Origin: Acinetobacter sp. WCHAc010034
GTDB lineage: Bacteria > Pseudomonadota > Gammaproteobacteria > Pseudomonadales > Moraxellaceae
Direction of reading: 5' to 3'
Assembly: GCF_001696615.3 (NCBI RefSeq)
Contig: NZ_CP032279.1
Span: forward strand, 124,001 to 188,000
DNA length: 64,000 nt
The first letter of the stretch is position 1. The number at the start of each line of letters is the position of its first letter. The position numbers and the translations under genes are program-made. Under the pieces are notes generated by a model. It did not search any database. It saw only the letters and a program-made list of their open reading frames with translations, and had not been told where the DNA came from. Below are positions 8,430 to 18,016 of this stretch, piece by piece.

Positions 8430-10421
8430 ATGTTTCAAAAAATTCTGATTGCGAACCGCGGTGAAATTGCCTGCCGCGTGATCCGCAGCGCAAAAAAATT
8501 AGGCATTGCAACGGTTGCGGTCTATTCAGACGCAGACGCCAACGCGCAGCACGTCAAGCTGGCGGATGAAGCCATTTACATTGGCGAATCCCCTGCTGCG
8601 CAAAGCTATCTGCAGGGCGACCGCATCATTCAGGCGGCACTGGATACGGGCGCGCAGGCGATTCATCCCGGCTACGGCTTTTTATCAGAAAACGATCAGT
8701 TTGCGCTGGCCTGCCAGCAGAATAACATTACCTTTATTGGCCCGCCTGTGGCAGCCATTCTAGCGATGGGCCTGAAAGCCACTTCCAAGTCCCTGATGGA
8801 AAAAGCCGGCGTGCCCCTCACGCCAGGCTATCATGGCGCCAATCAGGACGTCAGCTTCTTGAAACAGCAGGCCGATGCCATTGGCTATCCAGTGCTGATT
8901 AAAGCCAGCGCCGGCGGCGGCGGCAAAGGCATGCGCCTAGTGGAACGCAGCGAGGATTTCATTGCGTCGCTCAGCTCCTGCAAAAGCGAAGCCAGATCCA
9001 GCTTCGGTAATGACGAAGTCTTGATTGAACGCTACGTGATTAATCCGCGCCATATTGAAGTTCAAGTTTTCGGCGACTCGCACGGCAACTACGTGCATTT
9101 ATTTGAACGTGACTGTTCGGTACAGCGCCGCCATCAGAAAGTGCTTGAAGAGGCGCCGGCGCCGCTGGTCGCGCAGGACAAGCTGGATGCCATGCGCCAA
9201 GCCGCGATTGACGCCGCACGCGCGGTCGATTACGTGGGCGCAGGCACAGTGGAATTTATTGTTGAGCAGGACGGTACAGCCTATTTCATGGAAATGAATA
9301 CCCGCCTGCAGGTCGAGCATCCGGTCACTGAAATGATTACCGGCGTGGACTTGGTCGAATGGCAGTTGCGCGTGGCCTTTGGCGAGCCTTTGCCTAAACA
9401 GCAGCATGAATTAAGCATCCATGGCCATGCCATTGAAGCCCGCGTATATGCGGAAGAGCCGGAAAAAGGCTTCCTGCCTGCAATCGGCCAGATCAGCTAT
9501 CTGCATTATCCGGAGCAGAATCAGTTTGTGCGCGTTGACAGCGGCATTGTAGAAGGCGATGAAATCAGCACCTATTATGACCCGATGATCGCCAAGCTGA
9601 TTGTCTGGGGTGAAAACCGCGAAGCTGCGCTGGTGCAGATGCATCATGCTCTGGGCCAGTTCCATGTTGAAGGCCTAGGCAACAACATTGCTTTTCTTGA
9701 CCGCATTGTGCGCTGCGATTCCTTTAAGCAGGCGAAATTAGACACCAACCTGATTCAGCGTGAAGACGCCTTTTTATTTCCAGCTGCTGGCAGCGCTGCG
9801 CCAAAACTGGTGATCACCGCTGCCTTTACTGAACTGCTGTCGCGCTTCAGCCAAAATAAGGCTGCCGGCAATCCGGTTTGGCAGGCTGAACCGCTGTGGC
9901 GCGCCAATATCAGCAGTAGCTATTGCCTGAAGCTGATGCAAGGTGAGCAGCCGGTGCAGGTGCGCTTTACGGCTGAAAATGATGAATTTATCGCCGAATA
10001 TCAGGGCGTTCAGCACCGCATTTCCGGAGAAATCCTCAGCCGGAACAGCATTCAGATCAAGATGGACGGCAAGCAGGATAAATTCGCCTTTAGCCGCAGC
10101 CGTCAGGGCTTAACCCTGTTTAAGGACAGCCAAAGCTATAAGTTTGACTATATTAGCCAGAACTTCTCCGCCGATGACGCGCACAGCGCCGAAGCGAATT
10201 TGAAGTCGCCGATGCCGGGGGTGATTACTCAGGTTCTGGTGGCTTTAAATGAGCAGGTGAAAAAAGACGATGTGCTGATGACCATTGAGGCCATGAAAAT
10301 AGAATACGCCATCCGCGCGCCGGATGACGGCATGATCAGCTCTTGGTACTTTCAGGTCGGAGATCAGGTCAAAGCCGGCGATGAGCTGGTGGAATTCCAG
10401 CCTTTGGAGCAAGTTGCATGA
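8430..10421 (+). CDS. liuD: Methylcrotonyl-CoA carboxylase, alpha (biotin carboxylase/BCCP) subunit
   Basis: 663 aa from the ATG at 8430 (AAGGA 7 nt upstream); the ATG at 8424 lies directly on the ribosome site. Domain order: biotin carboxylase N-terminal domain (KILIANRGEIACRVIRSAKKLG at the start), ATP-grasp domain with the glycine-rich loop KASAGGGGKGMRLV (about 160), biotin-carboxylase active-site region MEMNTRLQVEHPVTE (about 290), a BT linker, and a C-terminal biotinyl domain with the biotinylation site EAMKIEY (about 618-624). It carboxylates biotin at the expense of ATP. Its stop overlaps the liuE start (ATGA), indicating translational coupling. Confidence 0.95.
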   Translation: MFQKILIANRGEIACRVIRSAKKLGIATVAVYSDADANAQHVKLADEAIYIGESPAAQSYLQGDRIIQAALDTGAQAIHPGYGFLSENDQFALACQQNNITFIGPPVAAILAMGLKATSKSLMEKAGVPLTPGYHGANQDVSFLKQQADAIGYPVLIKASAGGGGKGMRLVERSEDFIASLSSCKSEARSSFGNDEVLIERYVINPRHIEVQVFGDSHGNYVHLFERDCSVQRRHQKVLEEAPAPLVAQDKLDAMRQAAIDAARAVDYVGAGTVEFIVEQDGTAYFMEMNTRLQVEHPVTEMITGVDLVEWQLRVAFGEPLPKQQHELSIHGHAIEARVYAEEPEKGFLPAIGQISYLHYPEQNQFVRVDSGIVEGDEISTYYDPMIAKLIVWGENREAALVQMHHALGQFHVEGLGNNIAFLDRIVRCDSFKQAKLDTNLIQREDAFLFPAAGSAAPKLVITAAFTELLSRFSQNKAAGNPVWQAEPLWRANISSSYCLKLMQGEQPVQVRFTAENDEFIAEYQGVQHRISGEILSRNSIQIKMDGKQDKFAFSRSRQGLTLFKDSQSYKFDYISQNFSADDAHSAEANLKSPMPGVITQVLVALNEQVKKDDVLMTIEAMKIEYAIRAPDDGMISSWYFQVGDQVKAGDELVEFQPLEQVA

Positions 10422-11320
10422 GTGAATTTGTCAAAATCGTGGAAGTCGGCCCGCGTGACGGGCTACAGAACGAAAAGACCCCGCTGACGCTGCAGCAGCG
10501 CAAGGCGCTGATTTTAGACTTGATGAAAACCGGGCTGAAGTCGATAGAAGCGGGTTCCTGCGTTTCTGCAAAATGGGTGCCGCAAATGGCGGACAGCGAT
10601 GCGCTGTTTGCCCAATTGCCCAAAGATCCGGATATTCAGTTCAGCCTGCTGACTCCGAATTTAAAAGGCTTTGAAGCTGCGCGCGCCGCAGGCTGTCAGG
10701 AAGTTGCGGTCTTTACCGCGGCTTCTGAAAGCTTTACCCGCAAAAACATCAACTGCTCCATTGATGAAAGCTTTGAAAAATTTTCAGATGTGCTGGCGGC
10801 GGCCAAAGCCGGCGGCATTAAAGTCCGCGGCTATGTGTCCTGCATGGCCGACTGCCCCTATGAAGGCGCAATTGACCCTGCGCAGGTGGCCAAAGTCAGC
10901 AAGCGCTTGCTGGATATGGGCTGCTATGAAGTATCGCTGGGCGAAACCATTGGCACAGCAACGCCAGACCGGGTCAAAAAGGTTTGGGAAGCCTGCCTGG
11001 CGGAAATGGACAGCAGCGTTTTAGCCGGCCATTTCCACAATACCTACGGCATGGCGATTGCCAACGTCTATCAGTCCTTGCTGCAAGGCATACGGGTATT
11101 TGATTCATCAATCGCCGGCTTAGGCGGCTGCCCTTATGCCAAAGGCGCATCGGGCAATGTTTCAACTGAAGATCTGTATTACCTGCTGTCCGGCATGGGT
11201 TTTGAAACGGGCATTCACTTAGATGCCTTAATGCATGCCAGCCAGAATATCAGCCAAGTGCTGAACCGCACCAATCCGTCCAACTATGCCAATGCCTATT
11301 GGCAAACCCGCTACGCTTAA
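10418..11320 (+). CDS. liuE: Hydroxymethylglutaryl-CoA lyase
   Basis: 300-aa TIM-barrel lyase that splits HMG-CoA into acetoacetate and acetyl-CoA, the last step of the leucine branch. The N-terminal metal/substrate motif EVGPRDGLQNEK and the family signature GLGGCPYAKGASGNVSTEDL, which includes the active-site cysteine, are intact. The HFHNTYG motif (metal-binding histidines) is at residues about 205-211. It overlaps liuD by 4 bp. The acetoacetate produced is handled by the CoA-transferase genes that follow. Confidence 0.95.
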   Translation: MSEFVKIVEVGPRDGLQNEKTPLTLQQRKALILDLMKTGLKSIEAGSCVSAKWVPQMADSDALFAQLPKDPDIQFSLLTPNLKGFEAARAAGCQEVAVFTAASESFTRKNINCSIDESFEKFSDVLAAAKAGGIKVRGYVSCMADCPYEGAIDPAQVAKVSKRLLDMGCYEVSLGETIGTATPDRVKKVWEACLAEMDSSVLAGHFHNTYGMAIANVYQSLLQGIRVFDSSIAGLGGCPYAKGASGNVSTEDLYYLLSGMGFETGIHLDALMHASQNISQVLNRTNPSNYANAYWQTRYA

Positions 11321-11416
11321 AGCAGCCGGCAGGATTTGGCAAATAAAAGCCTGAAAAATTCATCAAATAAGCGTCATTAGAAACCAATGACAGCGCAAAC
11401 AGAAAAGAGGTATCGG

Positions 11417-12124
11417 ATGCCGAATAAAGTCTATGAAAATGCAGATGCTGCATTGCGGGATATTGTAAAGGACGGCCAAACCCTAGCCGTCGGCGGTTTT
11501 GGCCTGTGCGGAATTCCTGAAGCGCTGATCGCCGCGCTGAAGCAGACCGGAGCCAAAGAGCTGACCTGCATTTCCAACAATGCCGGGGTTGACGGCTTTG
11601 GCCTGGGCGTTTTGCTGGAAACCAAGCAGATTAAAAAAATGATTTCATCCTACGTCGGTGAAAACAAGGAATTTGAGCGCCAGTATTTAAACGGCGAACT
11701 GGAAGTTGAACTGACCCCGCAAGGCACCCTGGCGGAGAAGCTCCGCGCCGGCGGCGCAGGCATTCCGGCCTTCTTTACCCAGACCGGCGTCGGAACCTTG
11801 ATTGCGGAAGGCAAGGAAGTCCGCGAGTTTGACGGCAAAGCCTACATTCTGGAAAACTCGCTCACAGCAGATATTGCGCTGGTAAAAGCCTATAAGGCAG
11901 ACAAAGCCGGCAATTTGATTTTCCGCAAGACAGCGCAGAACTTCAATCCGGTTTGCGCCATGGCCGGCAAAATCAGCATTGCTGAAGTGGAAGAAATTGT
12001 TGAAATTGGTGATTTGGACCCGGATGAAATTCATCTGCCGGGCATCTACATCAACCGCATTGTGCTGAATGCGCAGCCTGAAAAGCGCATTGAACAGATG
12101 ACACTGAAAACGGAGGCAGCATAG
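11417..12124 (+). CDS. scoA: 3-oxoacid (succinyl-CoA:acetoacetate) CoA-transferase, subunit A
   Basis: 235 aa from the ATG at 11417 with AGAGG upstream; the ATG at 11387 would add ten residues without a better ribosome site. It carries the subunit-A CoA-binding motif [16 protein letters not shown] and the following [12 protein letters not shown] segment. Together with the next gene it forms the bacterial two-subunit SCOT enzyme that activates acetoacetate with succinyl-CoA. The position directly after HMG-CoA lyase supports acetoacetate as substrate. It is a paralogue of catI at 49022. Confidence 0.9.
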   Translation: MPNKVYENADAALRDIVKDGQTLAVGGFGLCGIPEALIAALKQTGAKELTCISNNAGVDGFGLGVLLETKQIKKMISSYVGENKEFERQYLNGELEVELTPQGTLAEKLRAGGAGIPAFFTQTGVGTLIAEGKEVREFDGKAYILENSLTADIALVKAYKADKAGNLIFRKTAQNFNPVCAMAGKISIAEVEEIVEIGDLDPDEIHLPGIYINRIVLNAQPEKRIEQMTLKTEAA

Positions 12125-12125
12125 C

Positions 12126-12755
12126 ATGGCTTGGACACGCAATGAAATGGCGCAGCGCGCGGCGCTGGAGCTTGAAGACGGCTTTTATGTCAATTTAGGC
12201 ATCGGCTTGCCTACGCTGGTCGCCAACTATATTCCTGAACATATCAATGTCTGGCTGCAGTCTGAAAATGGCCTGCTTGGCATCGGTGAATTTCCAACGT
12301 CCGATACGGTAGACGCCGACTTGATTAATGCCGGCAAGCAGACCGTTACGGCGCGCAAAGGCGCAGCGTTTTTTTCCAGCGCGGAATCCTTCGCGATGAT
12401 CCGCGGCGGGCATGTCAATATTGCGATTTTGGGCGCAATGGAAGTGTCTGAAGGCGGCGACCTTGCCAACTGGATGATTCCCGGCAAGAAAGTCAAAGGC
12501 ATGGGCGGCGCCATGGATCTGGTGGCCGGCGTGCAGAAAGTGGTGGTCTTGATGGAGCATTGCGCAAAAGACGGCACGCCGAAAATTGTCGGGCAATGCA
12601 GCCTGCCTCTAACCGGCAAAGGCGTGGTGCACCGCGTCATTACCGACTTGGCGGTGATGGACATTACCGAGCACGGCGTGAAGCTGGTGGAGCTTGCCCA
12701 GGATGTCAGTTTTGATGATATTCAGAAAGTCACCGGAGTCAGCCTGATTCAGTAA
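12126..12755 (+). CDS. scoB: 3-oxoacid (succinyl-CoA:acetoacetate) CoA-transferase, subunit B
   Basis: 209-aa subunit B beginning one base after the scoA stop codon. The catalytic glutamate lies in the family motif [14 protein letters not shown] (residues about 40-53), and the [17 protein letters not shown] N-terminal segment and the central [27 protein letters not shown] region are typical. It forms the active site with subunit A; the Glu forms the covalent glutamyl-CoA intermediate in this family. This is the last gene of the liu operon, followed 17 bp later by a strong terminator. Confidence 0.91.
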   Translation: MAWTRNEMAQRAALELEDGFYVNLGIGLPTLVANYIPEHINVWLQSENGLLGIGEFPTSDTVDADLINAGKQTVTARKGAAFFSSAESFAMIRGGHVNIAILGAMEVSEGGDLANWMIPGKKVKGMGGAMDLVAGVQKVVVLMEHCAKDGTPKIVGQCSLPLTGKGVVHRVITDLAVMDITEHGVKLVELAQDVSFDDIQKVTGVSLIQ

Positions 12756-12771
12756 GGATTGAAGGCTGCCC

Positions 12772-12810
12772 GCCCCTCTGAAGCTGCAGACAGCTTCAGA
12801 GGGGCTTTTT
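12772..12810 (+). terminator. Strong rho-independent terminator of the liu operon
   Basis: A perfect 15-bp stem (GCCCCTCTGAAGCTG / CAGCTTCAGAGGGGC, 12772-12786 and 12791-12805) with a 4-nt loop is followed by TTTTT. The minus-strand side has no T-tract, so it serves the plus-strand operon only. Confidence 0.92.
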
Positions 12811-12822
12811 GCTGCTACAGCC

Positions 12823-15033
12823 TTAGACGGCTAAAGCCGCCGCCTTGGCTTTGGCGCGCGCAGCATGCAGCTTCTTGCAGCTGTCAATTAAGCGCAAATG
12901 GCGGTCAAGGCCTTCCAGCTTCATGCTGGTCGGCGTTAAGCCGTAGAAGCGCACGCTGCCTGCGACGGAACCCAGCACCGCATCCATGCGTTCATCGCCG
13001 AACATGCGGCGGAAGTTGGCTTCATAATCATCCAGCTCCATCTCATCATCCAGTTCCACTTCCAGCACCACATTCATGCACTGATAGAACAGGCCGCGCT
13101 CAACGGTGTTGGTGTTGTACTGCAGGAACTGCTCCACCAGATCTTTGGCTTCTTCAAACTGCTGCAGGGCAAGATAAATCAGCAGCTTCAATTCCAGAAT
13201 CGTAAGCTGGCCCCATACGGTATTGTCATCAAACTCAATGCCGATCAATGTGGTGATGTCGGTATAATCATCCGCTTCGACTTCTTCCAGACGCTCAGCC
13301 AGCGCTTCCAGCTGCTCATCATCCAAGCGGTGCAAGTTCAGGATATCTTCGCGGAACAGCAGCGCCTTGTTGGTGTTGTCCCAGATTAAATCTTCCACCA
13401 GATAAATTTCTGAATAATCCGGCACTAAAATGCGGCAGGCAGTTGCGCCCAAGTGCTGGTACACCGCCATATAGGCGTCTTTGCCCATATCTTCAAGAAT
13501 GCCGAACAGCGCAGCGGCTTCATCCGCATTGGAGTTTTCACCCTGGCCGGAGAAATCCCACTCCACAAAGTCGAAATCCGATTTGGCGCTGAAAAAGCGC
13601 CATGACACAACGCCGCTGGAGTCAATAAAGTGCTCCACAAAGTTGTTCGGCTCAGTCACAGCATTGCTGCTGAAAGTCGGGCGCGGCAAGTCATTCAGGC
13701 CTTCAAAGCTGCGGCCCTGCAGCAGTTCAGTCAGGCTGCGCTCAAGCGCCACTTCAAAGCTTGGGTGCGCGCCGAAAGACGCAAACACGCCGCCGGTGCG
13801 CGGGTTCATCAAAGTCACGCACATCACCGGGAACTGACCGCCCAGCGAAGCGTCTTTCACCAGCACCGGGAAGCCCTGTTCCTCCAAGCCTTTAATGCCC
13901 GCCACAATGCCCGGATATTTCGCCAGCACATCTTCAGGCACGTCCGGCAGCGCAATTTCGCCTTCCAGAATCTCGCGCTTCACCGCGCGCTCAAAAATTT
14001 CCGACAGGCACTGCACCTGCGCTTCAGCCAAGGTATTGCCCGCGCTCATGCCGTTGCTTAAATACAGGTTTTCAATCAGGTTTGACGGGAAATATACAGT
14101 TTCGCCATCGGACTGGCGCACAAACGGCAGCGAGCAGATGCCGCGCGCGGTATTACCTGAGTTGGTGTCATACAGATGCGTGCCCAGCAGCTCATCATCC
14201 GGGTTGTAAATTTCCAGGCAGTATTCATCAAGAATGCCTTCCGGCAGTTCGCCATTCGGCCCCGGCTTGAACCATTTCTCATCCGGATAATGCACAAATT
14301 CGGCATTGGCCAGGTCTTCACCCCAGAACTGGTCATTGTAGAAGAAATTGCAGTTCAGGCGCTCAATGAATTCGCCCAGCGCCGAAGCCAAGGCGCTTTC
14401 CTTGGTTGAGCCTTTGCCGTTGGTAAAGCACATTGGCGACTGCGCGTCACGGATATGCAGCGACCAGACATTCGGCACAATATTGCGCCATGAAGCGATT
14501 TCAATCTTCATGCCCAAATTGGCCAAAATGCCGGACATATTGGCGATGGTTTCTTCCAGCGGCAGGTCTTTGCCGGCAATATAGGTGCTGCTTTCCGAAG
14601 CCAGGCTTGGCATCAGCAGCGCTTGCGCGTCAGCATCAATGCTTTCCACTTCTTCAATGATAAATTCCGGGCCGGTTTGAATCACTTTCTTGACCGTGCA
14701 GCGGTCAATTGAGCGCAAAATGCCTTGGCGGTCTTTTTCTGAAATATCTGCCGGCAGTTCAACCTGAATTTTAAAAATCTGCTTGTAGCGGTTTTCCGGG
14801 TCTACAATGTTATTTTGCGACAGGCGGATATTGTCGGTCGGGATATCGCGGGCGGCGCAGTACACTTTGACAAAATACGCTGCGCATAGCGCTGACGATG
14901 CCAGAAAATAGTCGAACGGCCCCGGCGCTGAACCGTCGCCCTTGTAGCGGATCGGCTGGTCGGCAATCACCGTGAAGTCATCGAACTTAGCTTCTTGTCG
15001 AAGGTTGTCGAGATAATTAACCTTGATTTCCAT
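12823..15033 (-). CDS. ycaO: OsmC-domain/YcaO-domain fusion protein
   Basis: 736 aa. Residues about 1-135 look like an OsmC-type thiol-peroxidase domain: an APGPFDYFLASSALCAAYF segment with one redox-type Cys and a second in the SIDRCTVKK segment. Residues about 165-540 are a YcaO domain with the ATP-binding motifs KGSTKESALASALGEFIERL and LAEAQVQCLSEIFERAVKRE. The C-terminal 190 residues are acidic and helical, TPR-like. E. coli YcaO (586 aa as I recall) is linked to beta-methylthiolation of ribosomal protein S12 together with RimO; whether this longer form does the same is inference. Single gene, convergent with the liu operon. Confidence 0.88.
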   Translation of the reverse strand: MEIKVNYLDNLRQEAKFDDFTVIADQPIRYKGDGSAPGPFDYFLASSALCAAYFVKVYCAARDIPTDNIRLSQNNIVDPENRYKQIFKIQVELPADISEKDRQGILRSIDRCTVKKVIQTGPEFIIEEVESIDADAQALLMPSLASESSTYIAGKDLPLEETIANMSGILANLGMKIEIASWRNIVPNVWSLHIRDAQSPMCFTNGKGSTKESALASALGEFIERLNCNFFYNDQFWGEDLANAEFVHYPDEKWFKPGPNGELPEGILDEYCLEIYNPDDELLGTHLYDTNSGNTARGICSLPFVRQSDGETVYFPSNLIENLYLSNGMSAGNTLAEAQVQCLSEIFERAVKREILEGEIALPDVPEDVLAKYPGIVAGIKGLEEQGFPVLVKDASLGGQFPVMCVTLMNPRTGGVFASFGAHPSFEVALERSLTELLQGRSFEGLNDLPRPTFSSNAVTEPNNFVEHFIDSSGVVSWRFFSAKSDFDFVEWDFSGQGENSNADEAAALFGILEDMGKDAYMAVYQHLGATACRILVPDYSEIYLVEDLIWDNTNKALLFREDILNLHRLDDEQLEALAERLEEVEADDYTDITTLIGIEFDDNTVWGQLTILELKLLIYLALQQFEEAKDLVEQFLQYNTNTVERGLFYQCMNVVLEVELDDEMELDDYEANFRRMFGDERMDAVLGSVAGSVRFYGLTPTSMKLEGLDRHLRLIDSCKKLHAARAKAKAAALAV

Positions 15034-16158
15034 GCAGGCACCTAAATAGTCTTATGTGCCGGCACGGACACATAAAATTTCAAATATTGATCTATAAGCC
15101 GAATCGCGGATAAGGAATTGACTTAAAAAAAGCGCGGCTGAAGCCTGAATGCTGTTTTCACAGCGGCTGGCTCCAGCAATGATGGGCGGTATTATAGAGT
15201 GATTTTGCCCAGTTGATAACTTTTGTCTGTGTTTTCGGCCGCTTTATGCGGAATGCTTAAAATAAGAACAGCTTAGGCGGCGATTCCGATCAGCTGATTC
15301 AGGGCGCGGCTGAATGCCTTGATGTTTGGCTCTGATGCGGAATAGATTTCTGTCATGAATCACTGCGGCATAAAATTTGCACTGCCGCAGCAACGCTAAA
15401 AGTGTGATGCAAGAGAGGTAATACTGCATAAATGCGCCGGGTTTATCAAAGGCTGAATGCGCATAAACTTTTCACTTGATATATTACAAAATAAACACAT
15501 AAATAATATATGGATTTAGCCGAATTTGGTATGTATAAGCCGCCGCGCGCTGCTGCAAACCTGCGATATTAACGCAGGAGAATCCCTATTATGTCTGCGC
15601 GGTTTTAAAATGCCATTTTTTTTAAATAAATTCATAAACTTGAAATTGTGAATTATATAAACCAAGTTTATTAACCAGATCTAAACGGATATTAATTATA
15701 CTTCCAGCGCAGCCCGGAAGCTGAATAAGCGCGCTGCTGCAATTCAGGCGCTTGGCCCCAGCGTGGCGCTGCCCGCGCCTGTCCCTCTTGCCCAATGCCG
15801 TGCTGCGGAAGCGCCGTGAAAGCCCAGCCCGTAACGCTTCCGGCAATTCTAGCCGGCGCTGAAATCATCATTTTCAGGCCGGCATCCGGCGGCTGGCGCC
15901 CGCTTTCAGTTCATTAATTGCGGCAGCTGCTTGAATAAAAGCCCTCTTGGCGAATAAAGGAAAAGCATTTACACTCTGAATCCTAATGACGGATGAGCAC
16001 GCCATTTCTGATTATGAAGTGAATAATGCTGGTTTTTACTTCGGTAAAATCCCTGATATTGCCTGATGCAAATCCGCTGCGCTGAACAGGCTGCATGCAT
16101 ATATAAATAAATGAAACAGCATTATTGGCATGCAGCCAATACAACGCTTTACGGGAGA
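15034..16158. other. Intergenic stretch of about 1.1 kb without a convincing gene
   Basis: The first 150 bp hold the ycaO promoter region. 15480-15660 is very A/T-rich. 15700-15930 is a G/C-rich patch with a 59-codon minus-strand frame at 15692-15871 (MMISAPARIAG... to ...LRWKYN) that I cannot assign and do not call. The last 150 bp lead into the diguanylate cyclase gene. No tRNA-like cloverleaf, repeat or IS end was seen. Confidence 0.5.
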
Positions 16159-17730
16159 ATGAAGCATTTGAAACGGGTTGCTTTATTATTGAAATTAGAT
16201 CTGCAAAAGCTCATATTAATTTTAATAATTTTATGTGTTTCTTGCCTGTTCATAAGCTCAGTTTTTATCTTAAATTATTTAATCAAAGCGCAATTGATTG
16301 AAAGCTCTCTGTCTGTCAATCAGAAATACGCCGCCAAAGTCGCCTTAAGCACAGACCAGTATTTTGACAATATGCTGCAAGAGCTGAAGTACAGCGCTGC
16401 AATGGTTGGGCAGGACTTTTCAGATAAAAAACAGCTGCAGAGCGAAGTGCACCGCTTAAAGCATCAGTCCAACAACTTCAACTCAGTAACCGTGATTGAC
16501 CGCGCGGCGCATATGCAGTATTTCGAGCCGAGGAATCTGAATCTGAGCACCAGCATCACCTACACGACGCTGGGCATTACCGAATCATTGAGGCTGAAAA
16601 AAACCTATATTTCCCCGCCGTATCAGGCCACCTCCAAAAACCTGCTGGTACTGATGTCGCAGCCGATTTTCAGCCCTGAGCGGCAGTATATGGGCATGAT
16701 TACAGGTTCAATCTATCTGCATAAAAAGAATGTCATCAGCGAAATTCTGTCGACATCCTATTCATATAAAAGAAGCTATATGTATGTGATTGATCAGAAG
16801 AACCGGATTATTTTCCACCCGGACAAAAAACGGATTGGCGAAACCATAAAGAATAATAATGGGCTTGATTTTATGCTGCTGCAGAAGCAAGGCAATGTGC
16901 AGCTGACCAACAGCCAAGGCATTAAGAACCTGGCCGGCTTCGCCCATATTCCCAGCGTAAACTGGATTGTGGTTTCGCAGCAGCCGACCGAAGAGCTGTT
17001 TGAGCAGGCCAATCAGATTATTTTCAAAGCAGCAGCCGGAATTTTTGTTTTCTATTTAATGATGTTTCTGATTATCTGGAAAATTGCGCGCTACATCTCT
17101 TCCCCGCTGCATGGGCTGGCGCAAATGGCCGGCATGCTCACCAAGCCGGAAATTGAGCAGCAAATTCAGGAAATTGACCCGTGGTATTTTGAAGTGATGC
17201 GCTTCCGCACGGCGCTGCTGTTCAGCTCGAAGCGCTTTAAGGATAAGATTTCCGAATTGAATCTGCATATCAATACCGATCCGCTCACCGGGCTGCATAA
17301 CCGGCGCGGCATGCAGCTGTTTCTGGAAGAGCTGCAGACCATGCGCACGGAATTTGCCGTCCTGCTTATAGATATCGACTTATTCAAGCGGGTCAATGAC
17401 ACCTATGGCCATGATCAGGGCGATGCGGTATTGAAAAATCTGGCCGGCCATATGAAAGGCAATTTCAGGGAAAATGATATCTGCTGCCGGATGGGCGGTG
17501 AAGAATTCGCCGTGCTGATGAGCACTGCAGACCGCGATGCGGTATTCAATGCCGCTGAACGGCTGCGCAAGACCGTGGCGCAAAGCTCCACCAACGGCCT
17601 GGATCCGGTCACGATTTCAATTGGCGTCGCATTTTGGCCGGATGATTCCGAACATATTAAGGAAGTCTTCAAGCATGCCGACAACCGGCTGTATCAAGCC
17701 AAAAATGAGGGCCGGAACTGTGTCCGATGA
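16159..17730 (+). CDS. Membrane-anchored diguanylate cyclase with extracytoplasmic sensor domain
   Basis: 523 aa from the ATG at 16159, just after GGGAG; the frame is open from an ATG at 16111 and a TTG at 16168 is also possible. Order: membrane segment (LILILIILCVSCLFISSVFIL), a periplasmic dCache-like domain of about 240 residues, a second membrane segment (GIFVFYLMMFLIIWKI), a linker, and a C-terminal GGDEF domain. The active site is GGEEF (about 446 in this numbering) and is preceded by RENDICCRM, an RxxD inhibitory site exactly five residues upstream. The enzyme should therefore make cyclic-di-GMP and be subject to product inhibition. The signal is unknown. It stands alone, possibly with the small membrane ORF that follows. 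Confidence 0.9.
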   Translation: MKHLKRVALLLKLDLQKLILILIILCVSCLFISSVFILNYLIKAQLIESSLSVNQKYAAKVALSTDQYFDNMLQELKYSAAMVGQDFSDKKQLQSEVHRLKHQSNNFNSVTVIDRAAHMQYFEPRNLNLSTSITYTTLGITESLRLKKTYISPPYQATSKNLLVLMSQPIFSPERQYMGMITGSIYLHKKNVISEILSTSYSYKRSYMYVIDQKNRIIFHPDKKRIGETIKNNNGLDFMLLQKQGNVQLTNSQGIKNLAGFAHIPSVNWIVVSQQPTEELFEQANQIIFKAAAGIFVFYLMMFLIIWKIARYISSPLHGLAQMAGMLTKPEIEQQIQEIDPWYFEVMRFRTALLFSSKRFKDKISELNLHINTDPLTGLHNRRGMQLFLEELQTMRTEFAVLLIDIDLFKRVNDTYGHDQGDAVLKNLAGHMKGNFRENDICCRMGGEEFAVLMSTADRDAVFNAAERLRKTVAQSSTNGLDPVTISIGVAFWPDDSEHIKEVFKHADNRLYQAKNEGRNCVR

Positions 17731-17817
17731 CAGGCCGGCGCTTAAGCCAAAGGCAGAACCGGGTTCAGGCGCCATGAAGCAGCGGGATTGCCCGCCTGCT
17801 ACGCTGAGAAATCCATA

Positions 17818-17970
17818 ATGCTGTATATCATCGGCATATGCATTCTGCTGTTTATGATTTACCGCTACAGGCTGCAGGACGCAGATGCCGGAAGCAGTGA
17901 ATATATCATGTACATTCTGTTTTCATTGATCATCACCTGCCTTGTGATTGCCTACCGCGTTATGAATTGA
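17818..17970 (+). CDS. Small two-helix membrane protein, unknown
   Basis: A 50-aa frame (MLYIIGICIL... ending AYRVMN) with two hydrophobic segments (residues about 2-13 and 31-46) separated by a polar acidic loop RYRLQDADAGSSEY. It starts 87 bp after the cyclase gene on the same strand. The ribosome site is weak (TGAGAAA). The hydrophobic-polar-hydrophobic pattern makes it more convincing than a random ORF, but no family is recognised. Confidence 0.4.
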   Translation: MLYIIGICILLFMIYRYRLQDADAGSSEYIMYILFSLIITCLVIAYRVMN

Positions 17971-18016
17971 TGCCGGCGGTTCAGCTGAAAAATCCGGCGC
18001 TGTAAAAAAGCATGCT

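Noticed and set aside
12759..13205. 148-codon plus-strand frame after the liu operon
   Set aside because: It is antisense to the ycaO C-terminus, starts in the terminator region and is Ser/Cys/Pro/Arg-rich, a typical shadow frame.
12823..15033. YcaO protein as part of a thiazole/oxazole peptide biosynthesis cluster
   Set aside because: No precursor peptide, dehydrogenase or transporter gene is adjacent, and the OsmC-fused form is the housekeeping type.
15244..15846. Short minus-strand frames at 15244-15429 and 15622-15846
   Set aside because: No ribosome site, no recognisable motif, and composition follows the local base content.
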